Shown here: piece after piece, positions 1 to 7,186 of the stretch
Numbering within the stretch: the first letter of the stretch is position 1
How the letters are laid out: each line of letters opens with the position of its first letter
NCBI GenBank assembly: GCA_002449335.1
Contig: DKDL01000035.1
Span: 1-18,783 of the forward strand
Source: Succinatimonas sp. UBA6849
GTDB lineage: Bacteria; Pseudomonadota; Gammaproteobacteria; Enterobacterales; Succinivibrionaceae
Length of the DNA: 18,783 nucleotides
Reading direction: 5' to 3'
Notes under the pieces: model-generated
The model's input: the letters and a program-made list of their open reading frames with translations, nothing else
The model's database searches: none
Told to the model about the DNA's origin: nothing
Translations under genes and position numbers: made by a program

Positions 1-200
1 TACTAGTTTGTAATTTTTGAGATACAGAAAACCTGTCAGCTATGCTGAGTATCTGTCTTCCTTCTGATAATTGGATAAAAATTTTTATCACAGAAGTTAT
101 TTTCCAAAAGATAAAACATGCTATTCTGAGTTTTAGAAAATGTGTAGATCACTATATAGCAGATACGCATAATAAATTAGGTATGAACTAAAGAGGAAAA

Positions 201-422
201 ATGAAGGTCGAGGATAAAAAAGAGATTTACGTTGGTATAATCAAGGCTTGTTTCTTGATATTATGTGGTATATGTTCTTATTACTATGTAAATTACGACG
301 ACATAATACAATTTACAGATTGGAGAAAAAATATTTTAGAGCCTATAATTGTAGGTAATATTATATGTCTATTGGTGTTTAGTGTAATATTGGTTATTAC
401 TTTGAAGGAGAAGAAAAAATGA
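201..422 (+). CDS. Small two-TM membrane protein, unknown function (73 aa)
   Basis: A 73-residue protein with a charged N-terminus, two hydrophobic segments (about residues 10-30 and 48-67) separated by a polar loop, and a Lys-rich tail, so probably a small inner-membrane protein with both ends in the cytoplasm. The start is supported by a Shine-Dalgarno AAGAGGA at 191-197, four bases before the ATG. Its stop codon overlaps the start of a second tiny membrane ORF (ATGA at 419-422), which implies translational coupling, and the pair ends at a terminator. The size and topology recall small partners of sodium/solute symporters such as the YhdT (DUF997) proteins that precede panF, but no symporter follows and the resemblance is only general. 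Function unknown. Confidence 0.6.
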   Translation: MKVEDKKEIYVGIIKACFLILCGICSYYYVNYDDIIQFTDWRKNILEPIIVGNIICLLVFSVILVITLKEKKK

Positions 423-493
423 TCATTTGGTTTGTTGCTATATGTTTGTTTCTTCTGACTATGTGGATTGCTTATACCACCTTTAGAGCATAG
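419..493 (+). CDS. 24-aa single-TM microprotein, overlapping the upstream gene
   Basis: An ORF of 24 codons plus stop (begins MIIWFVAICLFLL) that is almost wholly hydrophobic, consistent with one transmembrane helix. The start is well supported for such a short ORF: GAAGGAG at 404-410 sits eight bases upstream, and the ATG overlaps the upstream stop as ATGA. A terminator lies 25 bases after the stop, so the two small genes form a self-contained unit. Possible identities are a small accessory subunit of a membrane complex or transporter, or the remaining first helix of a lost symporter. No homology can be claimed from the sequence alone. Confidence 0.5.
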   Translation: MIIWFVAICLFLLTMWIAYTTFRA

Positions 494-864
494 TTTTCTT
501 TATGTACGCCAAATCAGGCCCACTTTAACGTGGGCTTTTGCTTAATAAGCGTGAGATCTCGTTTTGCTCTTACATGACATTAGTCTTTCCTCACTAAGAG
601 AAGTGATGAAGTCGGATGCTTATAGTTATCTAAAAAATGCATTCTGCTATCAGTGCATAAATAAGAGCAGTCTTTTCTGAATCAATGTGTAGTCTGTTTG
701 AATAATCTGTTTTAAAATACAAAGGAAAAAAAACAAAAAGTCCTTTTCGCTTCTAATTTAGCAGGACAGTTCAAAGATCCTTTCCGAAATACTCCAAAGT
801 CAACCTGAATAAGTGGTAAATTACAGGGGTGAAAGTTATTTAATCTTAAGTTAATTGAACCAAT
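494..864. other. Intergenic region, no gene seen after the terminator
   Basis: After the terminator I see no supportable ORF. Two imperfect dyads are present: ATGCA (637-641) with TGCAT (654-658) enclosing CTG/CAG, and GTCCT with AGGAC (740-767), the latter preceded by an A-rich stretch at 721-739. Neither has a convincing T tail. No strong promoter was recognised for the gene that follows. Confidence 0.4.
518..539 (+). terminator. Rho-independent terminator after the microprotein pair
   Basis: Stem GCCCAC (518-523) pairs with GTGGGC (530-535) around a six-base loop and is followed by TTTT. It ends the two-gene unit 201-493. Confidence 0.75.
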
Positions 865-1037
865 ATGACGAAATCTACCTCAAGTTCTGGTAAAAATCGG
901 ATACCTTAATCAAAAATAAAACAAAGCTAGTAAAAGCCATTAAAGGCATCATTGATACCAATGGATTTGATTACTTAAAGAACAACCCTTATGACGTATA
1001 CCTATCTTTAGTAGCTAATAAGAGTTGTTCTAAGAAG

Positions 1038-1643
1038 GTGGCTATAAGTGTTTTAAGTTCACTACTAGTAGAAGTTCCAGCTCTTCTTTTAAAAGGTAAA
1101 AGTAAGGGCATTCAAAAGATCTCATCTATTCTTAAAGATGATTGCTGTTTATCTGATGCAATCAGTGATGATCTTGCCAACGTTTATCATGAAGTTTTTT
1201 CAGACGAGAATAAGAAGAACTGGGAAGATAATAAGAACTCAGGTTTAGATTATTTTCTTGAAATGAAACTCGATATTTCGTGGGAAGGCGACAGCACATG
1301 GGAGTGCTCTCAAGGATCAGAAGACTGTCACTATAGTGCAGAGATTAAAGTAGCACCTTTAAAAGATAGCCTTAATACCTCATTGATAGATGGAATGCTT
1401 AAAGACAATCCTTTTATAACAGATGAAGAGATAGCTAACGTTTATGAAGAGGATCTTAAAGATTACCTTGATAGCGTATTTTCAGATTATTGTGAAGGTG
1501 ATGATTATTATCCACCTAACACTGAAGATTTTGAAATCGAATATTATGTTGGTAAGTGGTGTCAAAAGAATGGTTTTAAACTTATATCCGCAAAAGGAGA
1601 TGGATATGAAGATGACTTTGAAGCTTGGTCTAGACGTTATTAG
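1038..1643 (+). CDS. Acidic protein of unknown function, 5' end probably disrupted
   Basis: A 201-codon acidic ORF read from GTG at 1038, rich in Asp/Glu and aromatic residues, with a pair of Cys in CSQGSEDC near residue 92 and no signal peptide. I do not recognise the family. The GTG is a poor start: the purine run AAGAAG directly abuts it. The same frame stays open upstream to 894 and encodes protein-like sequence (KLVKAIKGIIDTNGF..., NNPYDVYLSLVANKS) but has no ATG, GTG or TTG. An ATG at 865 lies one frame off, and one extra A in the A5 run at 892-896 would join the two into a protein of about 259 aa. The gene is therefore either frameshifted, mis-sequenced at that run, or translated by -1 slippage. 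It lies 71 bp before the next unknown gene on the same strand. Confidence 0.6.
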   Translation: MAISVLSSLLVEVPALLLKGKSKGIQKISSILKDDCCLSDAISDDLANVYHEVFSDENKKNWEDNKNSGLDYFLEMKLDISWEGDSTWECSQGSEDCHYSAEIKVAPLKDSLNTSLIDGMLKDNPFITDEEIANVYEEDLKDYLDSVFSDYCEGDDYYPPNTEDFEIEYYVGKWCQKNGFKLISAKGDGYEDDFEAWSRRY

Positions 1644-1714
1644 AGCATAGCTTTTCAAACGAGTATTGAACTCTGTAAGAATTAGTAATCAATGTTAAAG
1701 AATAGTAACCAATC

Positions 1715-3607
1715 ATGAATTTAAAAACATTCCTTACCGCAATTGATAATGTATGTCTTGAAGTTAATAAAGATGTCTTACATTTATTCATTAGAGAGCT
1801 AGCAAGAGATTTACCTGAAGAAAAGAGAGATGACTTCTATAACAGGCTTGTAACAGCAAAGATTGAATCTTCAAAAACAAGTAAAAAAATCGATCCTGAA
1901 ATATTGTCGATTTTAAATACTTGTATTGAAAACACAGCTCAAACTGAAGACAAGAAGGTTGAAGATGAACTTTCTGAAGAAGTAGATGATCTAGTAGAGT
2001 ACTTTTCAACATTAGAGCCTAAAAAATCTTATTTAGATAGCGAATACAACGAGGAGTACGAGTACTATCATCATGATGAATTCGATGATGGTGAGTATAT
2101 ATTTACAGATCACAACGATCTTCTGGGACATATCAATACGGCTTGTGATGTAGTACTTCAGTGTTATGAATATGAGTTATTTGAAAAAGGCTGGCCTTTA
2201 TTAAGACAACTTTTTAATCTTGAGATCCCAATTAAGGGAGATCTGTCTAAGTCTGAAGGTGTAAATCATCTTAGTTTATGGGATCTGCCTGATTATGAGG
2301 TAACACCTTTTTCAGATATTTCAGAAGTAATGGCAGATGCACTTCCATTTATCTATTTTAATTATGATCCTGAGAATAGAGTAAAAGAAACCTTGTCGAT
2401 GCTGCTCAACAGCAGATACCATATTCTCTTTGACTTTTCTTCTTTAAATAACTTCAAAAATATTAACAAAAAAGAGAAAGATGATTTTTATAAGAGTCTA
2501 ATCCAAGAGCTTATAACTCAAAAGAGTTATAGTGCCGATAGGTTTATAGAAGAGCTTGTCGATAATATTTCTTCCCCAGATTTGCTAGTTTTAGAGGCAA
2601 AAAAATACCTTGAGACCTACCCTAGCATAATGAAAAGGTTCATTACTAACTCGATTGATAAAATCACAAATTCGTCAAATATAAAAGACAGGCAAAAGCA
2701 AAACGATAAATTTGCTTCACTATTTGCATTGCTCTTAGAGTCTATTCCTAAAATTCCTTCAAATTTTGGAGAGAAAGAAAATCTGATTGAAACAGGAATT
2801 TTCTTAGCTTTGAAGCTAAGAAAACAGGAAAAGCTCGAGAGCTTATGCTTAGAGTTATTCTCATTGAGAACCGATCCTGTAAATTATTTAAAGCTTCGCT
2901 ATTATTCTGATGATTATCATAAGTACGATGCAAAAATTCAGAATATTTACGAAACGGCATATGTAAACAGCGGAAAAGCCGTAAGTGATAGTGGTTATTT
3001 AAGAGGACATCTGAGCTCCGATTTGACGGGTAAATTTTCTTTGAATGGATATCACTTGATGAGATTGCTTGATGGTAGAGCTTATGAATTTTTCTACTGC
3101 GTCAAGTGTGATATTGATTGTCAAAGTTTTAAAGACACTTTGCCTTATACAGGCCTATTACTTAGCTACCTGCTTTTAGCAAAGAAAGATTGTTCTAAAC
3201 GGGCTTTTGACTACATTATCACAGCATTAACAGATTTATTTTCCATGACTAAAAATTATGGTGCTATGTTTTCATTTAAGAACAGACAATCAGTAGATAA
3301 AAAGCCTTCTTCAGAGGAGTTATTAAAACATTGGTTAGAGCATACTTCTATTAAAAATAACTTCGATGATAATCTCTTATCTATCATCGACGTAAATTTA
3401 AAGGATCTGATTAAACAAGTGCTTAACTCAAAAAGAACCAGTCTTTACGGAGACGTTGTAATATGGGTAGTTATGCTTTTTGATCTTTACAAGATCTACA
3501 AACAGGATGGTAAGAAAGCAAAACTAATAGACTACATTATTACTAATCATTCAGGTAAAAAAGTATTCTTAAAACAGTTAAGTGCAGCAGGTATGCATTT
3601 GATTTAG
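1715..3607 (+). CDS. Large helical protein of unknown function (630 aa)
   Basis: A 630-residue protein with no signal peptide and no membrane segment, so probably cytoplasmic. Residues 1-50 are predicted helical and contain LARDLPEEKRDDFYNRL (about 29-45). A very acidic, Tyr-rich linker follows at about 105-132 (EYEYYHHDEFDDGEY). The remainder reads as a chain of amphipathic helices (for example near 138-170 and 340-400), like a helical-repeat scaffold. I see no nucleotide-binding, nuclease or metal-binding motif. The general pattern resembles large uncharacterised proteins of gut anaerobes, but I cannot name the family. The ATG at 1715 has only a weak purine stretch upstream. It follows another acidic unknown gene by 71 bp and ends at a hairpin, so the two may be co-transcribed. 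Confidence 0.75.
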   Translation: MNLKTFLTAIDNVCLEVNKDVLHLFIRELARDLPEEKRDDFYNRLVTAKIESSKTSKKIDPEILSILNTCIENTAQTEDKKVEDELSEEVDDLVEYFSTLEPKKSYLDSEYNEEYEYYHHDEFDDGEYIFTDHNDLLGHINTACDVVLQCYEYELFEKGWPLLRQLFNLEIPIKGDLSKSEGVNHLSLWDLPDYEVTPFSDISEVMADALPFIYFNYDPENRVKETLSMLLNSRYHILFDFSSLNNFKNINKKEKDDFYKSLIQELITQKSYSADRFIEELVDNISSPDLLVLEAKKYLETYPSIMKRFITNSIDKITNSSNIKDRQKQNDKFASLFALLLESIPKIPSNFGEKENLIETGIFLALKLRKQEKLESLCLELFSLRTDPVNYLKLRYYSDDYHKYDAKIQNIYETAYVNSGKAVSDSGYLRGHLSSDLTGKFSLNGYHLMRLLDGRAYEFFYCVKCDIDCQSFKDTLPYTGLLLSYLLLAKKDCSKRAFDYIITALTDLFSMTKNYGAMFSFKNRQSVDKKPSSEELLKHWLEHTSIKNNFDDNLLSIIDVNLKDLIKQVLNSKRTSLYGDVVIWVVMLFDLYKIYKQDGKKAKLIDYIITNHSGKKVFLKQLSAAGMHLI

Positions 3608-3629
3608 TGAAAGTCCAAGACTTTCATTT
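3608..3629 (+). terminator. Hairpin directly after the 630-aa gene
   Basis: A perfect 8-bp stem TGAAAGTC (3608-3615) / GACTTTCA (3619-3626) with a three-base loop starts on the base after the stop codon. The T tail is short (TTTG), so it may be a weak terminator or a 3'-end-stabilising hairpin. Confidence 0.5.
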
Positions 3630-3637
3630 GAATTAAA

Positions 3638-3665
3638 TTGACAAACAACGGCAATAGCCTATAAT
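3638..3665 (+). promoter_or_regulatory. Exact-consensus sigma-70 promoter for the MFS gene
   Basis: TTGACA at 3638-3643 and TATAAT at 3660-3665, both perfect matches to consensus, are separated by 16 bp. The predicted start of transcription is near 3672, giving a leader of roughly 127 nt before the ATG at 3799. Confidence 0.8.
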
Positions 3666-3671
3666 CCTTTT

Positions 3672-3798
3672 TGCTTCAACAGGGTGTTGAAGTAGAGATA
3701 TGCGGTGACTGCGGTTACCGCTGATAAAATCACGCAATACGTGGTCGGACCTCACTTTGGATGAGCTTCTCTTTAGTTTTACTATAAAGGGGAGTTTT
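3672..3798 (+). promoter_or_regulatory. Hairpin-rich 5' leader, possible cis-regulatory RNA
   Basis: Between the promoter and the MFS start are three local stems: CTTCAACA (3674-3681) / TGTTGAAG (3685-3692), GCGGT (3702-3706) / ACCGC (3717-3721), and ATCACG (3729-3734) / CGTGGT (3740-3745). A purine-rich ribosome binding site AAGGGGAG (3787-3794) follows. This stretch is more GC-rich than its surroundings and has no long ORF of its own. I could not match it to a riboswitch class I know. Confidence 0.4.
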
Positions 3799-5050
3799 AT
3801 GTTCCAAACCGCCCGTATGCTTGTGCTTGCATTGCAAAGGTGCAGAGCATTCTTTTCTTCAATTAAAAATCCTTCAAATGTAATAGATCCTGTAGTCTCA
3901 AAAGCTAAAAGATCCTCAAGAATGGCTTTTCTTGTAGCAGGTATTACTACAGCTCCATGGGCAGCTTTAATGCCTGTAGTAAAGCAAAACACAGGTATAG
4001 ATGAAAGTCACTTTGCCATATTACTGCTAACTTTTGGCGGGGGGGGCTCTTTTAGGCATGCCTGTAGCAGGGCTACTCTCAAGACTTGTCAATTTAAAAA
4101 CTTTAGTCTTGATTATTACAGTTCTTATCTTTATCTCCATGATGGTGATAGCCTCATGTAAAGTGAACTACTATGGAATGATTGCTTTCATTCTTCTTTG
4201 GGGCTGTTCTATTGGCATTTATGACGTGCTCAATAATCTTCATGCATCAGAAGTTGAAAACAGAACTAACTCTAGGTTAATGTCGCAGTTTCATGCCTTA
4301 TATACCTTAGGTTGTGTGGTTACAGCCGTTTGCTTGTCTTTATTGATGAAAAGTGGCATGTCATCAATTGCAGCTGTGATTGCTTTGATTATTGTAGGAT
4401 GTGTGCTTCAAATTACAGCAATACCAAACTTTATTGATGTAAAGCCATCTCCAACACAAGATGCAGGGGTAGATCATAATCATAAAAGCTCAATTGTCTT
4501 CTTGTCTAAAACGCAGATCTTTTTATGCGGAATTGTCTGCTTTGTCATGTATATGTGTGAAGGCATGATTATGGACTGGGGAGGTGTCTTTGTTGTTCAG
4601 GTTCATCATGTTGATGTTGCAATAGCATCAATACTATTTATCATATTAGAATCATCAATTGGTATCTTCAGACTATGTGCAAACTTTGTTGTAAACATCT
4701 TAGGACAAAGACGTTTATTGTGCATCGGTGTCATAGTAGCTTCAGTAAGTCTTTTTACCATTGCTCAAAGTAAGAGTGTATCCTTAATCTTAGTTTGCAT
4801 TTCTATATTAGGTGTAGCTATTGCAGCTCAAGTACCAATGCTGTTGTCATTTTGTGCAAGTAACAGTAAAAACAAAGCTACAGCCATATCAGTTGTTAGT
4901 ACTTTAGGCTATGCAGGTGTGTTATTTGGACCTGCCTTATTAGGTTATATTGCCTCTCACTTTTCCCTGCAATCAATCTTTAGAACTATGTCGATTATGG
5001 TTCTGCTGACCTTTTTCATTATTTTTAGAACCTACAGAAACACTAAGTAA
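3799..5050 (+). pseudogene. MFS transporter (YbjJ/FucP-like), reading frame interrupted at a G8 tract
   Basis: The two halves form one 12-helix MFS permease. The first runs from ATG 3799 (RBS AAGGGGAG at 3787-3794) and reads MAFLVAGITTAPWAALMPVVK and then LLTFGGG. The second reads on, one frame later, as ALLGMPVAGLLSRLVNLKTLV with the remaining helices to the TAA at 5050. The switch occurs inside a run of eight Gs at 4039-4046; seven Gs would restore an uninterrupted protein of about 416 aa, the usual MFS length. The Gly-rich stretch and following SRL loop match the conserved helix 2/3 loop. As sequenced, the upstream frame continues only to about 4161. The substrate is unknown; sugar or metabolite efflux would fit the family. 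It could be a real mutation, a phase-variable tract, or a sequencing error. Confidence 0.75.
4039..4046 (+). repeat. Poly-G tract (G8) within the MFS gene
   Basis: Eight consecutive Gs in an otherwise AT-rich coding region, exactly at the position where the frame changes. Homopolymer G tracts of this kind are classic slippage sites. Confidence 0.9.
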
Positions 5051-5062
5051 GGAGAACCTACT

Positions 5063-5251
5063 ATGGCTATGAAAGTAAAGATTTTCGAGTTTTATTTAAC
5101 TCCAAAGACCAATAATTCACCTAGCTTTGAAGAGCCAGAATTAAACAATTTCATGAAGGATAAGGATGTTGTGGATGTCCAAAGTTTCATGTTTCATGAA
5201 ACAGATTGGGTGTTGTCACGCTATGTGATTTTGTATCGAGACAACAAATAG
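5063..5251 (+). CDS. 62-aa soluble protein of unknown function
   Basis: A short protein starting MAMKVKIFEFYL with a good Shine-Dalgarno AAGGAG (5049-5054) eight bases before the ATG at 5063; the second Met, two codons on, is a less likely start. The RBS overlaps the end of the MFS gene, so the two are probably co-transcribed. The pattern K-I-F, then E-LN-FM, then a hydrophobic strand and a W...Y motif reminds me of the short N-terminal module found in HRDC-domain helicase-like proteins near bacterial reverse transcriptases, but here it stands alone with no RT nearby. That resemblance is from memory and weak. No cysteine clusters, signal peptide or membrane segment. Confidence 0.6.
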   Translation: MAMKVKIFEFYLTPKTNNSPSFEEPELNNFMKDKDVVDVQSFMFHETDWVLSRYVILYRDNK

Positions 5252-5302
5252 GGAGTAAATCTTATCTAGTTTAAAACTAGAGCTTACAAGTCAGATAACA
5301 AA

Positions 5303-5339
5303 ACGCCTAACAATGATCAAAACAATGTTAGGCGTATTT
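5303..5339. terminator. Bidirectional terminator between the 62-aa gene and paaK
   Basis: A perfect 10-bp stem ACGCCTAACA (5303-5312) / TGTTAGGCGT (5326-5335). On the - strand it is followed by TTTGTTATC, so it can end the ior-paaK operon. On the + strand the tail is ATTTAG, weaker but able to serve the MFS/62-aa unit. Confidence 0.75.
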
Positions 5340-5358
5340 AGTAGACTGAAGCTACTGC

Positions 5359-6600
5359 TTATTGATCTCTTTGATCTTCAACTCGGCGAGTCTTCTTCTC
5401 GCTTCTAGCTAAAGTACCAACAGGTGCAATAGCAACATGAGGTGTTACACCTAACTTTGATTTAGCAAGTTTTGCGATAGTCTGAGCGGTCTTACCAAAG
5501 TCTACTCTACCTTCAGCTTCAGCTGTAATGTGTAGAACATCTTTGTGAGTATCAACATCACGAGCAAGAATAATTCTATATTCACTGCCCACACCATCAA
5601 CCATGCCCAAAATACCTTCAATCTGGCTTGGGAACATGTTAACACCGTGGATCTTGAACATATCATCACTACGCCCTTGAATAATATCAAGACGAGGGAA
5701 CTTGCTTCCGCATGAGCATTCACCAGGGATAATTCTTGAAAGATCATGAGTTCTAAAGCGTAATAGAGGAGCGCCTTCTTTTACTAGAGTGGTGATTACA
5801 ATTTCACCTGGTTCACCATCAGGAACTCTCTTACCAGTTTCAGGATCAATGATCTCGATATATACGTAATCATCCCAGTAGTGCATACCGTTTTCAGCAT
5901 CGCAGCTAATACCGATACCAGGACCGTAGATCTCAGTTAGACCATAGATGTCATAGAGCTTAATACCTAAGTTCTTTTTGATGGTGTTACGCATCTTTTC
6001 GCTCCAGCGCTCAGAGCCAATAACACCTTTCTTCAAAAAGATCTGATCACGGATTCCACGACGGGTGATTTCCTCTGATAACAAGAGGGCATATGATGAT
6101 GTAGCACATAAAACAGTTGATTTTAAGTCCATCATCATGGTCAACTGCTTATCTGTGTTACCTGGTCCCATAGGCACTGCCATAGCTCCTAATTTTTCAC
6201 AACCTGCCTGAAAACCGATACCTGCTGTCCACAGACCATAGCCTGGGGTAATCTGTACTCTGTCTTCTTTTGTTACGCCTGCAGTTTCATAGCAGCGGGC
6301 AAACATAGTAGCCCAGTCATCAACGTCCTTCTTTGTGTAAGGAATGATCACAGGACGACCTGTAGTACCAGATGATGAGTGAATTCTTACAATCTCGCTG
6401 TCATCTACAGCCTGAATTCCCAAAGGGTAGGCAAATCTTAAATCGTCTTTGCAAGAGAAAGGGATCTTGTCAAAGTCATCCTGGTTCTTACATTCAGTAA
6501 TACCTAATTCACGATACTTTTTGCCATAGAAACTGTCTGATTTAATCAGTCTTTTAATTTGCTTGTCTACTTGTGACAGCTGTTTTTCATTGAGCAGCAT
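5359..6600 (-). CDS. paaK: Phenylacetate-CoA ligase (arylacetate-CoA ligase)
   Basis: An AMP-forming ligase that activates phenylacetate, and probably other arylacetates, to the CoA thioester via an acyl-adenylate. The ATP-binding loop SSSGTTGRP (about 75-83), the adenylate-forming motif YGLTE (about 219-223), the RTHDL segment and the C-terminal GRSDDMFKIHGVNMFPSQIE hinge are all present. At 413 aa it is close to the shorter anaerobe PaaK type that accompanies indolepyruvate oxidoreductase. I start at ATG 6600 because AGGTGA (6611-6606) lies five bases upstream; a GTG at 6609 falls inside that ribosome binding site. The start overlaps the end of iorB by 14 nt, so it is the last gene of iorA-iorB-paaK. 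In context it probably acts on arylacetates made or used by IOR. Confidence 0.93.
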   Translation of the reverse strand: MLLNEKQLSQVDKQIKRLIKSDSFYGKKYRELGITECKNQDDFDKIPFSCKDDLRFAYPLGIQAVDDSEIVRIHSSSGTTGRPVIIPYTKKDVDDWATMFARCYETAGVTKEDRVQITPGYGLWTAGIGFQAGCEKLGAMAVPMGPGNTDKQLTMMMDLKSTVLCATSSYALLLSEEITRRGIRDQIFLKKGVIGSERWSEKMRNTIKKNLGIKLYDIYGLTEIYGPGIGISCDAENGMHYWDDYVYIEIIDPETGKRVPDGEPGEIVITTLVKEGAPLLRFRTHDLSRIIPGECSCGSKFPRLDIIQGRSDDMFKIHGVNMFPSQIEGILGMVDGVGSEYRIILARDVDTHKDVLHITAEAEGRVDFGKTAQTIAKLAKSKLGVTPHVAIAPVGTLARSEKKTRRVEDQRDQ

Positions 6601-7186
6601 ATTCTTCACCTACTTTTAATCCTGCAGCAAAAGCTTTCTTATTAACTTCAACAAACTTTGCTTTAACTTTCTGTTCGATTTCTAAAATCATGGTGTCTTT
6701 GCTGATACCTAAAAGACCAGCACCGGTTTCTACTCCAAGAATAATGATGTTAAAGAATTTGGATGAACCAAATGGTCTGCAAATTTCATCAGCATCTACC
6801 ACACAGGTTTTAACCTTATGTGATTTTAAAAACTCAATCATCTCTGTACCGTCATAACCGGTATCTTTTAAAGATTCAGTAATCGGTTTTACAGGATGAG
6901 AATTTACAATCACACTTCCACCAATTTTCAGGAAGTGTAAATTGCGTACAGCTTCAGCAGGCTCAAAGGCTAAGATTAAGTCAGCCTTACCATCAGGAAT
7001 TAAAGGTGAGAATGCCTTATCACCGATTCTGACATGGCTTGTAACTGAACCACCACGCTGTGCCATACCTATAGTTTCAGCTGAATGAACGATATTACCT
7101 TCTCTCATCGCAGCTGATGCTGTAAGTTTTGAGGCTAGAACTGTACCTTGTCCACCTACACCACATATAAGAATGTCTTTATTCAT
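6587..7186 (-). CDS. iorB: Indolepyruvate:ferredoxin oxidoreductase, beta subunit
   Basis: A 199-aa protein matching the gamma/beta-type domain of 2-oxoacid:ferredoxin oxidoreductases. It opens with the Gly-rich CGVGGQGTVLASKL (8-21), followed by the family signature ETIGMAQRGGSVTSHVRIG (about 37-55). It pairs with the large subunit IorA to oxidise indolepyruvate, phenylpyruvate and hydroxyphenylpyruvate to arylacetyl-CoA and CO2, reducing ferredoxin; the reaction is reversible. The length is normal for IorB. Its ATG overlaps the iorA stop (ATGAATAA, 7186-7179), and its 3' end overlaps paaK, so translation of the three genes is coupled. Confidence 0.95.
   Translation of the reverse strand: MNKDILICGVGGQGTVLASKLTASAAMREGNIVHSAETIGMAQRGGSVTSHVRIGDKAFSPLIPDGKADLILAFEPAEAVRNLHFLKIGGSVIVNSHPVKPITESLKDTGYDGTEMIEFLKSHKVKTCVVDADEICRPFGSSKFFNIIILGVETGAGLLGISKDTMILEIEQKVKAKFVEVNKKAFAAGLKVGEEYAAQ

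Noticed and set aside
20..54. Nested dyads AGATAC/GTATCT and TCAGC/GCTGA at the window edge
   Set aside because: Could be the end of an upstream element, but the context is cut off and there is no T tail, so no feature is called.
1444..1650. 68-aa + strand ORF inside the acidic unknown gene
   Set aside because: Lies wholly in another frame of a more protein-like ORF; low-complexity Ile/Lys composition from AT-rich sequence.
3757..3798. Earlier ATG for the MFS gene at 3757
   Set aside because: No Shine-Dalgarno; the ATG at 3799 has AAGGGGAG and gives a normal MFS N-terminus.
3633..3992. 119-aa - strand ORF across the MFS promoter and leader
   Set aside because: Antisense to a consensus promoter, leader and the MFS 5' end; no RBS and no family resemblance.
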